A DNA stretch of 64,000 nt, taken from NCBI RefSeq assembly GCF_032854445.1, contig NC_088303.1, positions 23,477,265-23,541,264 of the forward strand, written 5' to 3'. A program made the translations under genes and the position numbers. The notes below the pieces were generated by a model. The model had not been told where the DNA came from. It worked only from the letters and a program-made list of their open reading frames with translations, and did no database searches. This DNA is from Liolophura sinensis. Taxonomy: Eukaryota > Mollusca > Polyplacophora > Chitonida > Chitonidae. Shown piece by piece: positions 1 to 12,235 of this stretch (its first letter is position 1; every line of letters begins with the position of its first letter).

Positions 1-102
1 AACATATCCCAAGTATGGTCAACGTGAATAGGGTTTCAAGCTAAAAACAATGTTTAGTGAGCTTTGATTTTTATGAAATCATCGCCCGTCTTGAAACAGC
101 AA

Positions 103-237
103 AACGGTCAGCTTACTATTAGAGGGCAATGAATCAGGAGTCTCTCACCAATGCGGTCGCTGTGTGTTGTTGGCTGCCTCTCCGGCCGTACGTGAGAAGG
201 TCTTGCAGCAAACCTGCGGATGGTCGTGGAATTCCCC
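103..237 (+). mobile_element. 5' fragment of tRNA-derived SINE (family 1)
   Basis: The stretch carries the tRNA-like head and part of the body of a SINE seen several times in this window: 'tctcaccaatgcggtcgctg', then 'ctctccggccgtacgtgaga' and 'acctgcggatggtcgtgg'. The same order occurs at 2,615-2,772 and, inverted, at 18,688-18,924. The B box is damaged and the 3' tail is missing. It runs directly into a short tandem repeat at about 238-320. Confidence 0.6.
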
Positions 238-322
238 ACGAAGAGAGTCCCATGCATGTGGCGAGAATCCCATGCATCTGGAGAGAGTCCCATGCATCTG
301 GAGAGAGTCCCATGCATGTGGA
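238..322. repeat. Short tandem repeat, about 20-bp unit
   Basis: About four copies of a unit like 'gagagtcccatgcatctgga' lie head to tail just after the SINE fragment. It looks like local slippage and has no coding value. Confidence 0.7.
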
Positions 323-424
323 TACATTTTTATAATCCAGATCCAAACAGTTATAGTCCAATTTGTACATATGTTTTACTGCATTTTTCCTGAGACATTT
401 TCCTGCATAGATTATTATTCTTCT

Positions 425-480
425 TTGTGTGTGTGTGTGTGTGGTTGGTGGTGGGGGGGGGGGGGGGTAGTGGGGGGGAG
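425..480. repeat. (TG)n / poly-G low-complexity tract
   Basis: A (TG)n run passes into a G-rich run. From about 480 to 2,070 I see only AT-rich unique-looking sequence with short chance ORFs and no recognised gene. Confidence 0.8.
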
Positions 481-2074
481 AGTCATACCGCCTTTTCAAT
501 GCCTTGCCTTGACCGGCAGTTCTGTTTGTGCAACCCTGGAAAGTTTGGATTGTGTCACCGCTAGAGGCCTACCAGTGACATCTTCATCCAGGATTTTCTG
601 GTTGTTCCTGTATCCCTGGACCAGTATATAGGAGTTTCATTCTATCACTGAGATTTCTGGTTTTCGTATTTACTTTGTATATTTGTTGTGTTCCTAAGCA
701 TATGGGTCTACATACCGTTGTATTTTCTTAGAAATTTTGTTATTGAGTTGTGTGTATTGAATTATTTTTGAGCTGGTTTTGTTTCTTTGTTTGATATTTT
801 ATCGGAATCATCACTGCCTGGGAGTTTTCTAGCCATTGTACAAGATGCTTACTCTCCAACGGTGTTGAATTCTGACAGAATGTTACCTGAAAACTCATGC
901 CCGTATGCCAGTGACAGGCATAAAATACCAGCAATTTTCGTTTTAGTTTCTACTTCTTGTCAACAAAAATACCACTATTTACAACAGAATAATGCTTCAA
1001 GAGTAAGTTGTCTTCATTTGTCTTTTACCTTCAAATAACCAGATCCACCAAGTGTTCGGAATTACACTTTGAATAAGTACCGATCAGCTCGTAGAAAACG
1101 AGCAGAGGATGCAGCCTAGATTTGCCAGGCGTGCCGTCTTACACAAATAGCAATGACGTCACTCGTTACTCATAGTTACTTCACGAATTGCTTAACCTGT
1201 CTAATAGCACAGATTAGCAAAAAATGCATTATCCATTAACTTTGGAATGCCAAAATAAATGATATGCTGGGAATTTCTATGTTCTATACCGTGAATTTGT
1301 ATAGGGTTTATGCACAACCGCAGACTAACTTTTGCGAAAATATGTATAAAACTGTTAAACCATATAATCATTCATGAATACAATAATGGTGCAGTGGAGA
1401 GCAACTCTTTAATCAGAAAAATATACACAGTTCACTGCAATTATATACCCATTTAGCTACTGGTTTTCTACTATGGGCATTTCCTTTCATCTTCAAAAAC
1501 AAAAGCAACACCCTTTTGTAATCACTCAGCCATGTGAAGACAAAAACGTTCTTTCATCTCCGACAAATATATTTTCTTTTAGTCTACAGATTTCTCTTCT
1601 GTCCTCGCTCCATTAGGTAGGACTATAAATATCCTAAACTTGCATTCAATCACAATTTATTCACTGTCATATTTCTCAGATTCTATTTAATCATTGTAAC
1701 CTATATATCACATCCGCCTTAGGTATAGTCAGTGGCATGCAATGCATAACGTAAAAAGTATTGAAATAATCCCAGTTTTTGGATCTGATTTGAATACAAG
1801 AATTCTTACATTATAGGTTTTTTAGATGTTTTATGGTAAATACACGAGAGGAAAGACACCTTAATGGCTCATCTGTCCTTCACGCTATGTCCGTTGTTGC
1901 GGATTAGATATGTTAATGAATTGCCTGTCCTTATACAGAGCGTAGAAGCAAAGCACACTGTAGCTTAAAACGTGAGCAGGCCAAGGTCAGTTTTTTCAGT
2001 TTATTGATCGATTCATTTCAGAGCAGGTCTAGGACGTACATGTACTGTAGAATAGTGTGGTGACGTCAGTCAGG

Positions 2075-2545
2075 TTTGGAAGGAAACACCAAAGAGACAT
2101 GGGAAACCACACAGAGATGACGGAGAAGCCGGGCAGAGGAAAGTGGGAAACCTAGCTGTACTAGGCCAAAGTGAACAGAGGAATGGGTAGTTCAACCGGA
2201 CAGGAAAAAGAGAGGAAACCGGGAAGTGGAAAGGGGATGCCTTTCTGAGAAAGGCGAGCCAATCCGGACAGGGGAAAGAGGAATACCTTAGAGAGGAAAG
2301 GGATATCGGAGGAGGAAAACAAAGGAAACAGGGCAGAGGAAATGGAAAACCGGGTAGACGAAAGGGAAAACAGGGCAAAGATAAGGCAAAGCGGAAAGGG
2401 AAAAGAAAAGGAGGAAATGGGGAAACTCAGAAAAGAAAGAGGGATGCGGGTAGTGGACTGGAATACCGAACAGAGAAAAATGGGAAACAGGTAGAGGGAT
2501 GGGGGAACCAGGAAAATGAAAAAAATGGAAACCGAAAGAGCCTTG
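2075..2545. repeat. Purine-rich degenerate minisatellite
   Basis: About 470 bp in which the + strand is almost all purine, built from degenerate units of about 20-25 bp resembling 'gggaaaccgggcagaggaaa'. The minus-strand reading frame through it, rich in Pro, Phe, Leu and Cys, is a product of the repeat. The motif also resembles the core of SINE family 1 ('ggaaaccgggcagag'). Confidence 0.7.
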
Positions 2546-2614
2546 GGGAAATAACTACTCCTAACTACGCCACGTGCCTGACTAGCTACTTAATAAAATG
2601 AACGTGTAGTTTTG

Positions 2615-2772
2615 GTCTCGCTGAGTTGCTTAGCGCAGCGTAATGACCCAGGAGCCTCTCACCAATGCGGTCAGTGTGAGTTCAAGTCCAGCTCATGCTG
2701 GCTTCCTCTCCGGCCGTAAGTGGGAAGGTCTTCCAGCAACCTGCTGACGGTCATGGGCTTCACCCGAGCTGT
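2615..2772 (+). mobile_element. SINE family 1, 5' half
   Basis: The tRNA-like head is well preserved: an A-box-like 'ttgcttagcgcagcg' and a B-box-like 'gagttcaagtcc', followed by 'cctctccggccgtaagtggg'. The central and 3' parts found in other copies are missing. 2,773-3,727 holds no recognised gene. Confidence 0.7.
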
Positions 2773-3727
2773 AAATCTGTAAAAGATAGTTGCGGCGTTG
2801 TATCAATAATATTTCCAAACATGCAAGTTAAAACGGTGTTCTGCATTTCTGGTATAAGAGGGCACTTAACACTGATCAAGGGCTTTAATGCCCTTACGAA
2901 CCCATGAAAGTAGTCCTAGAAGCAGAGTCTACATTGCTTATATCTGAGAGTAAATTATCACTTGGACCTCACATTCTCATGGTGAGAGCTCAACGAAGAG
3001 AAACTCGAGATATAATCTAGTACTTCTTGAGATGGTGACCTATTTTTTTTTCATTCGTCTTACATCCACCTCTGGAGAGGACTAAATTGGAACATTAGGC
3101 CGCCAGTGACTGTCTAATCAGGTTAAATTGTTAGATCGCGCTTTGGCATGCTGAACGCTTGCGTGTTTGTGTTTTTATATCCTCGAACCAGAATACGAAC
3201 CGTTGCTTCGTCTGGCCTTATTCGGGTTTTTTTAAAATGTATTCGTTATATGTTTAGTCTATTTTTATAATTATGCCATTGGACAAATTTAACTGTTATT
3301 GCCAGTTGTGTTACCTTAGTTCGTTATGCATGAATATTCAGTATTCTTGTTTACATTTCCCACCCACGTCTAGATCTGACTCAAATATTTGAAATGAACG
3401 GGGGACGGACAAAAGCCCATGGACAAATCTCCCGGCGGCCAAAACTACCGCCGGACATAAGCCTCTTGATTGATTGCATATGGTAAGCGACATAAGTTGT
3501 TTGCTTGTTTGAGAAAACTTGAAACATTCTCCCTGTAGCTGCGTTTCAGATCGCAATACAACATTGCAATCAATAGAGCCTCTTCTTAATTGTTCAATCT
3601 CCATGTATTCTAACCGTTTTCACGACATTGGAAAGAGTTATACATCTCTCAACGGATAGCTCGATCTGCATCCCAAGCTAATCTGCAAAAAAGAAGAAGT
3701 CTGCAAGGATGGTAAACAATTGCAGCT

Positions 3728-3768
3728 TATACATACATACATACATACATACATACATACATACATAC

Positions 3769-3851
<83 letters not shown>

Positions 3852-3996
3852 CACACACACACGCACACACACACACACACACACGCACGCAAACACACAC
3901 GCACACACGCACGCACGCACGCACGCACGCACACACATACATACATACATACATACATACATACATACATACATACATACATACATACATACATAC
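3728..3996. repeat. (ATAC)n / (AC)n compound microsatellite at the left duplication edge
   Basis: (ATAC)n, then (AC)n with CGCA interruptions, then (ATAC)n again, about 270 bp. It marks the left limit of homology between copy A and copy B: after it, 'tcagaagattgtatacc' matches 40,729 onward, while the sequence before it has no match near 40.6 kb. The long His/Thr/Tyr or Val/Cys/Met frames through it are repeat artefacts. Confidence 0.9.
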
Positions 3997-4623
3997 TCAG
4001 AAGATTGTATACCTCTGCATATGACTTTTTGTGGCTATAGGTGCAGTCGTTCTCCGTGAATGACGTGGTTCGCATATTAGATGATGTGGAGAAAGTGAAG
4101 AACGAACAGGAGGGCCATGGAGGATGGATTGAAGTGATGAGATCAGTGAGAAAATTTACCTTGAAAAAAGCTCATTGTTTTACATATTCTTGAAACTTTA
4201 AAGTTAATATTATTGCTAGCTGTCAAGCTGTAGAACAGCGATCATTATAGGCTTTCTCCATGCATGTGTGGATGATTTTGACGGTCAGTCCGACGGGTGT
4301 ACGTCATGGTAAGAAGACTTGAATAACGCCATGGTCACTGTGTACGCAGTGATAGGAGGCAGGAACTGGTGATGGCGTAAAAAACTCTATTTTAACCTTT
4401 CTTTTTATGTACTTGATACATATGCACCTTCTTTATCTAAAGTCCGACACCATCTTTCCTCAACCGTAGAATCCTTGTCATTGTAGACATTGAACAAGGA
4501 GGGGTGCGTGGTAAAAGTGTTTGACACAGGTGACCTCCATGTCAGGGTTCAAGGACAAGTGTGGACCTTCAACCCGTCAAGCTGCATTCTGGTGCGAGGA
4601 AATCAACAATACCTTAGGCGGCA

Positions 4624-4663
<40 letters not shown>

Positions 4664-6510
4664 TACAGGTTTGCGCTTTGTATAATTCTGTAGATATTGT
4701 TAGAAAGAAAGTCACTGTTAAATGGCCACTTCCAAGCAAACAGTTTCCTCCTTCTCCATCTCATAATTATCCCTCCAGAAAGAAAAGCAGAAAAACTGCA
4801 AATAAAGGGGAAATTTGGATACTCGTTGCAAACGTGTATTCGCAGTATGTTGCTTAGCATCAAGCAAATCGGCAAAGCGCAGGAGTCGGATTCCCACCTC
4901 TGACTAAATTAGTACGCTAAATGGTGATATCCCACATCAGACGAAATAGTGTACTTTTTCATTGCACAGCAACGGTCACGAAAGGGGAAGTGTATATTTT
5001 CGTATAATGTAGCCGAGGCTGTGTGGGGGTTACTGACACCGTATTTTTCCGTACCCCATCACTGAGTAACATGGCTACAACGAATTTAGCCACTCTCTTG
5101 TGGTTGAAAAATGAACACATCATGTCTGTGTGAGAGGTCACAGACCACTGTAATCAATTAAAGTTAAAAGAAACTATGAAAAGATCTGCGTTTTAATTTG
5201 TCCTGAGCTAGTTTTCTTTGTCTATCAAAATGCGGAATGTACACGAAACATTCATTGATAACCCATTGGTTGCTGGCATATAAAATTCAAAGATGCAAAG
5301 ATACTGATTTTTGCGATTGCATTTTTTATTTCCTCTCCTGTTGGTGTGGTTGGTGTTGGTCAGGTGGATCAGACGAGTTCCAATCTGACTGCTCTACAGG
5401 TGGCCTGTCATGAGGGTCACACGGACATCGTTCAGATATTGTTGACGGCTGGTGCTAAGACGAACGTGCAAGACCAAGACGGGGATACGCCTCTCCACCT
5501 TTCCGCCTACAAGTATGAAGTGCCATCGTCTTACACGCACTTTCGAATCTCACACATGCCTTCAAATGTTGCACGCACAGCTTCATATCTCACACTCACA
5601 TTTTTACATCTTATACAGGTTTTTTATTATGTGATCGACAGACTCGTGGCAAATAATGGTTCGATAATGTAATGTTCTTCATTAAAGTTGATGAATTAAA
5701 GTGTCAGTAAACTGGGAATAGCATTGTCCTCTTGGCAGTTTCGGAAGCAGTTTATTGAATGTTAATCTAATTTCAGTATATCAAAATTATATATTATTTA
5801 TTCATTTGCTTGGATTCACCACTGCACTTTTTCATTTTTATGACATCGGGCATGTTTATGGGTGGAGGAAAGTAGCCAGAAACCAGTGAAGATTAAAACA
5901 TGTGTTACCTTAACACCAAATGGAACTGCATTCGAACGTGTGACACCATTGCTCAGCTGGAGGAACTGCAGGCCAGATGCCCCAAAATAAGCAACATTTT
6001 TTTGTCCACATTTGATCAATGTAGACCTGTATTTTCTTGGTTATTGACAGAAATTTCCCAGAAATAGTGGAGCTTCTACTCAAAAAGGGCGCTGATGTCA
6101 ATGTCCAAAACAAGAGACACGCCACTGCTCTCCACATGGCAGTCAACAAAAAACACCCACAGTGTGTGAAAGTTCTATTAAAACATAAGTGCAATGCCAA
6201 CATTCAGGTACAGTGGTCTATTACAGTATGGTGAGGTTGTTATTATCTTTATTTTATTTCGACAAACACGTTGTACGCATTGCTGAGAGGATGTGAGGCA
6301 ACCCACATTCGTTCCTGTTGCATGTCGCGGGTATGTTCTTATCCGACCTGTTTGCTTAAAGACGTTTTGAGAAACAACGCCTTTATTCCATTACAGGTTT
6401 ACTGTGTGTACTATTCATTTGGTTTCTGTTCTTTCGATGAGTGTATGAATGCAGTTAAATTTTGAAAATATCCCAGTGGCTTTAAAATCTCTCAACACTG
6501 GTGATTAGCA

Positions 6511-6740
6511 ACACGGACTCAGATGTTTAAAGCGCTGGCTTGAGACTTGTGCCCTTGGCTATTGAAGTCGCATGTACGAATCCAGGTTTCGCTATTTCTG
6601 CTAGGGCTTTAATGAAGTTTGTCAGGTATCTAGGGAATGGCGGGGGTTTACTCCAAGCACTCTAGGTTCCTTCATCCAGTGCCTTAACCACCGTCATATA
6701 AGTGAAACACTCTTTAGCATGGCGTTAAACACCAAGCAAA
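6511..6740 (+). mobile_element. tRNA-derived SINE (family 3), old copy
   Basis: A degenerate tRNA-like head ('actcagatgtttaaagcgct', B box 'gtacgaatccagg') is followed by a body ('ttgtcaggtatctagggaat') and a tail ('cgtcatataagtgaaaca', 'ggcgttaaacaccaagca') related to the family 1 tail. It lies in an intron of copy A and is shared with copy B at 44,399-44,630, so it predates the duplication. Confidence 0.6.
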
Positions 6741-8871
6741 AATGAATCATATGTAACCAATATGAATATTTCCTCCACAAATGCTCCTGACATAAATATA
6801 AAACATATATAAGTGAAATATTATTTAGCAGGGTGTAAAGTATCAAATGAAATAAAATAAAATAAGTATACAAATACGTATGCTTGGAAAAGGTGTCCAC
6901 ACTAGACCCAGACAATGTTATATATAAAATTTGATATCTTAATTGTTTGTTAAGATTTGCTCTGGTAAAAAAAGAAAATATATGTATATTTAGGGGTTGT
7001 ACTTTTATACCTTTTTATCAGGATACTTATGGCGATACAGCACTTCACTATGCCATCGTGAGAGAGAACGACGAGATCATAGAACTGCTCGTGAACTATC
7101 CAGGAATCGACTTCACCATCCAAAACAACAGAGGATTTAATCCTCTACACCTAGCAGCATTGCAGGGGAGTAACTTGTGAGTAAATGAGTCCTACTCATT
7201 CTTCTCTTGATAAAATATTTTAAGTTCTTAGAATTGGTATCGCCATACGAAGATATGTTACACAGTTTTAAAATATTAAAGTTGAGCATAACAGATACCC
7301 ATGGTAACATGACATGAAAGCAGGTGCTGCGCCTCAAAATGACAAGGTAAACCTCCCCGTTATAGTAGATATCTAGATTTGAATGTGGAACCTTTGCTGT
7401 CATAATGAGGGAAATACTGAAAATAGCTTTGAAGGACAGAGCAAGAAGGATAGAATTGTTATAAGTATACCTTATAATACATACCACGGTGATAATCCTT
7501 CTTCTTATACGGTGAATTGCCTCTGGTGTTTTCAGACTTTTGGACTGGGACTCAAATAAAATGTTATTTAATTGTCCGATTGCTCCCCATGTATGGATAG
7601 ACTGCAGGAAGTGGACAACATATTTATATTCTGTATGTGGAAGAAACAGATAATTTTTCGTGTGATAAGACACACGGTATTATGAAATAATAAATGTCTA
7701 TTAACTGTCTTTTTTGGGGCAGAGCAACAAAGGAGATTCTGAAAAAAAGTCGGCAAATTGTTGACGTCAAGAAAGAAGATGGGTTTACTGCCCTGCATCT
7801 GGCTGCTTTTAATGACCACAAAGAAATCTGTGAGACGTTGCTCACCGTAGTAAGTACCAAAACCACTAAAGATAATGAAATTATTTGTAGTCTATAAAAA
7901 CGTTAAATGGCTTTATATTATTTTAGTGTCTCATGCATATATACTGCAATATCAGACTTCGTATGATTTTGCCGGACACAAAAACACTTGTGTCTGAAAA
8001 TGGAGTCAGGAGGTTGGTCAGGTACATACGCTGGTTGTTGGTTTTCCTGACCGTTGTCCAGAAATGAAATATCTTGAACATAATGTCTGCTAATTAAATA
8101 AATGACTTGTACGGTGTATAGATAAATTATCGTCACAATCAATTGCCATTACACGAACACTTCATAACCTATCATTAATCTTGTACAATTTGCTGATACA
8201 TCCCTAAATATAGATATTTTAAATTATCTACTTTGAAATTGATGTGTGCTTACCTAACTTCGAGTTACATCGAAGAGAAACTAAAATAGAATGGGTAAAA
8301 CTTTTTATGAGAAAGACTTTTTTTAGTATTAGAGTTGATTTGGATTCCCATCTGCATGCAAGTGTACGCTTGACATCAATGTCATTTTGCAGCAGTGCGT
8401 AGATACAATATAAAATAACTAACATGTGAAACGAAAAACACATTCCTAATGTGTACTCCACTGTGCATACTTACCGTGTATACACATCAATTAAACTCCA
8501 GTAACATAGCATACGTGTAAATATCATAACACTTTTCCCTGCGGGTTTAGCACATCATTGTCCTTTTTTTTATCGTACGAATAAAATTTGTAAAATAAAT
8601 AAGACTGCAAGTAAATGTTATTTCCAGACTATCCAGAACTCGAGTGAAGATTCCTGTAAATGAATACCGGTATATTAAAAGATGAAAACAAGTCGGTATC
8701 TATCGTTGTTGAATGTTTATTCGTCAGGGTCAAGCGGACATCAACAGTCGAAATAACCAACGAGCTACACCACTCTTGTTGGCCGTGTCTCAAGGATACT
8801 CTGATGTTGTAACACTTCTTGTTAGCAAAGGTAATAGATGGGCCTACTATGAGTATGCCATTACTATGGGT

Positions 8872-9560
8872 CAAGGTCATACCTCTTGTGTAGCTCCTTC
8901 TGACCCAAAGGTAAGAGGTGCGCGAACTATATCTGCACTGTTTACTTCAAGGTCATAGCTCTTGTATACCCCCTTCTGATCCAAAGGTAAGTGATACGAA
9001 TACCATCTATGCCGTATACTTCAATTTCATACCTCTTCTGAACCTCCTTCTCGCTCAAGTATAACAGATAAGAGTAATATCTATACTATTTACTTCAAGG
9101 TCATATGTCTCTTGTACCTCCTGACCCCAAAGTATGGATACGAGTACTATCTATACTATATACTTCAAGGTCATACCTCCTCTGAGCCTCCATCTGATCT
9201 CAAGGTAAGACATACGAGTACTATCTATACTGTATACTTCAATGCCATACCTTTTGTGAATCTCCTTCTGGCCCAAACATAACAGATACGAGTAATATCT
9301 ATACTGTTTACTTCAAGGTCATACGTCTCCTGTACCTCCTGACTAGAAAGTAAGAGATACGAGTGCTAGGCCCTATATCTTTACCACAAGGTCATACCTC
9401 TTCTGAGCCTCCATCTGATTACAAAGTAAGAGATACGAGTACTATATCTGTACTACAAGGTCATACCTCTGCTGAGCCTCCTTCTGATCTCCAGATAAGA
9501 GATACGAGTACTGTATCTGTACTACAGGGTCATGCCTCTCTGTATCTTCATTTTATCAAG
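8872..9560. repeat. About 74-bp minisatellite carrying splice-donor-like motifs (copy A)
   Basis: Roughly nine degenerate units of about 74 bp follow the exon ending at 8,830. Each has a core like 'caaggtcatacctcttctga', then 'ccaaaggtaagagatacgag' and 'actatctatactgt'. Several units contain a consensus-like 5' splice site (AAAG|GTAAG). The same array occurs in copy B at 46,757-47,465. Confidence 0.8.
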
Positions 9561-9814
9561 CCAGTCACTTCGCATATGTAGCTATGTTTACTATCTTTAT
9601 CTAAAAGACACAAATAACCGACCCGTTGATCCGATAGCTGATGGATATTAATAAACCGAGTATCCAGTTAAATAGTAGGCAAGTGACTGATTTAATGCGG
9701 ATGCATGCAGCAGTAGATATATAAAATTGAACTCTTCGTTTCTCAAATTCAAGACATGTAAATACTATATCCATATTGTTTGCTATAAATTAAAGTCATT
9801 CCTTTCGACTGCAC

Positions 9815-10060
9815 TACGCAACCCTCTTGTTTGGCAAAGGTAAGGGTCTTGCTAGCTTGTACATGCATGGTTAAGGTTACACAACACTACTTAACCGTCT
9901 TGTTTTTTCTAAGGCAAAGGTGTCGATAGTATGTAATGTGTTGAGGTTACATTATCCAACCTTTTTGCTTTCCAACGTAATGGTCACGCTAACTTTCAAT
10001 GCGCAACAGTCATACAAACCCTCTTGTTTGGTATTGTAGCTTGTATCAGACATCGAGCCC
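9815..10060. repeat. Degenerate repeats of about 75-80 bp, donor-like (copy A)
   Basis: Three to four diverged units share 'ccctcttgtttgg', 'aaaggtaagg' and 'ggttacaca'. The first resembles the 3' end of the exon at 8,728-8,830 with its donor ('cttcttgttagcaaaggtaa'). The copy B counterpart is at about 47,715-47,942. Confidence 0.5.
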
Positions 10061-10414
10061 AGGTTCTTATGTATCACAACATTGACTTTTCTTAGTCTTC
10101 AAGTTTTATTGTTGATTTCTGTACCGTATGTCGTAGTGAATCATTTTGTTTTGTGTGACGCATTGTGCTGCGGTAAACAATGATTTGTCGCAGTCTGTAG
10201 GATTCTGTGCTGGATCTTGCCAGGTTTCGTGTCTTATCATTACTTGTGTGCAGGCGCTGACTTGACTGCTGAAGATCAAGACGGTGACACTTGTTTACAC
10301 ATGGCCCTAATGAGGCACCACTTTACCACGGAGATTGAAACAGCCATACCCATACTCAAAGCAGTAAGTATCGAAAGATCAGTTAATCACACTGGCAATT
10401 TCAATGCACACGTT

Positions 10415-10512
10415 ATTCATCTTACGACGGCCAGCAGCATTATGATGGGAGGAAACCGGGCAGAGCCCGGCGGAAACCCACGATCATTCACAGGTTGCTG
10501 CAGACCTTCCCA
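10415..10512 (-). mobile_element. SINE family 1 fragment
   Basis: Inverted family 1 core: 'acgacggccagcagcattat', 'gatgggaggaaaccgggcag', 'ggttgctgcagacc'. Both tRNA head and tail are missing. It sits in an intron just after the exon ending at 10,363 and is shared with copy B at 48,314-48,411. Confidence 0.75.
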
Positions 10513-11452
10513 CCTTCAAATATCATCCTTATTAGTTCTGCTTATGGACAGCATTTTGATCAATTTACTCGAATTTTACGTTTGTGTACGATGTCTGATG
10601 TTTGTATTTGTGTTTAAACGAATGACCACTTGTCAAGCTGAATTCCTCACGAACGATGGTTGTGTATACACTACCAACTGCAAGCTGCATATACCATCTA
10701 GAATACAGCAAACTGCCTACTTAGGTGATAATGTATAGTATGTACAGCATGCCACAAAGCAGTTCATCTAGCTAAGGGCAATAATGTAAATTTTAGCAAT
10801 GAGTAGGCAAAGCATATAAGTGCACACGTCTGTGTCCTTCAGATCCGAACTGAGCTGAACATGACCCAGAATGAGAGTCAGACTGGAGCTGATATCGCCT
10901 GTTACCTGGTACAGCATGGGGCCAGCCTCACACACCGTAACCACCAGGGCAAGACCCCCATGGACTTGATCAACGACCCACGCATAAGAGACGAAATACG
11001 CCGCTCTGCTGAATCTTGTCACAAAAAGTAAAAGTGGTGTCGTCTGGCCACAATGCGATTGAGAGTCTGTAGGACTCCATATGTTTTTTATACGTACACT
11101 ATTACATTGATGGCTCTCCTTCGATTCTCACACGATGCCATGATAATTATTGAAGATATGAGTTTCGACTTTGAAAGATCATCATTAAAGGGTAATAGGC
11201 ATGCTTTGATTTTTGCCATACTTACACATTATATCAGCGAAGTGTTGTGACACTTAATTGGTTGTGGTCATATTTACATAGCATATATACCGTGGAATAT
11301 TTTAATCATTCTGTATTTATCTAGAATACCAGGAATGGTTTATGATCATGCTTGCACATGTGGTGTCATGCATGCACATGCTAATTGAAAAGTGTCATGT
11401 GCATGCATTGCTAGTGGCTTTGTCTATACAGAGAAGTTATGTATAGGATTGT

Positions 11453-11455
<3 letters not shown>

Positions 11456-11510
<55 letters not shown>
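11456..11510. repeat. (AT)n microsatellite, about 55 bp
   Basis: A pure (AT)n run. The copy B counterpart (49,369-49,532) is about three times longer. Confidence 0.95.
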
Positions 11511-11513
<3 letters not shown>

Positions 11514-11874
11514 TTATATAAATTTCCTGTTTTTATACGGATGCTATTTTGAGTTTGGTGATACGTGTGCTGACTTTCCATAAAGTCCTCGTTGTATAAA
11601 CAGACATGCTATAATCATACTTTGACTATGGTCGCTTTTATATAAAAAAAAAAACATGCTATAAACATACTTTGATATATAGGCATAGTTTTGGCGGTGG
11701 TCTTTGTCTTGTATTATATTGCTATATGAACTATTGAGAAGACGCGATATAAACATGTCTTGCTGGTGGTCATTGCTATATGGATTAGAAATGCCATGTT
11801 ATGAAAACCCTAGTAGTGATCTTACTAGCTGATGTAAAATGTTATATGTGTTGACGTGTTGTAAACTTGCCCTC

Positions 11875-12235
11875 TATGTTGTTTTGGCCACATAGGCTAG
11901 TGTTAAGGTGTTGTGAACATTGTCTTACTGATGGTTTTGGTCACATAGATTAGTGCTGAGATGCTGCAACAGTCCTTAATGGTGGTTTTGGCCACATGGA
12001 CTAGTGTTGAGATTTGCAACAGGCCTTCATGGTGGTTTTGGCCACACGGACTAGTGTTGACATGTTATAAACATGCCTTCATGGTGGTTTTGGCCACACA
12101 TAGACTAGTGAAGACGTGTTATAAACATACCCCTCGTGGTGGTTTTTGCTACATAGTGTTGACGTGTTATAAACATGCCTTCATGTTGGTTTTGTTACAT
12201 AAACTAGTGATGACGTGTTATAAACATTTGTTGGC
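11875..12235. repeat. About 51-bp minisatellite (copy A)
   Basis: Repeats of a unit like 'catggtggttttggccacat', 'ggactagtgttgagatgttg', 'caacaggcctt'. Copy B at about 50,217-50,636 has one more unit. Confidence 0.8.

Noticed and set aside
2070-2378. Pro/Phe/Cys-rich minus-strand ORF
   Set aside because: Product of the purine-rich minisatellite; no start context or homology.
3638-4075. Long frames of repeated Tyr-Ile-His-Thr or Val-Cys-Met
   Set aside because: They are translations of the (ATAC)n/(AC)n microsatellite.
4603-4875. Poly-Arg ORFs around the (GAC)n repeat
   Set aside because: Off-frame readings of the exon 8 poly-Asp codons and the following intron.
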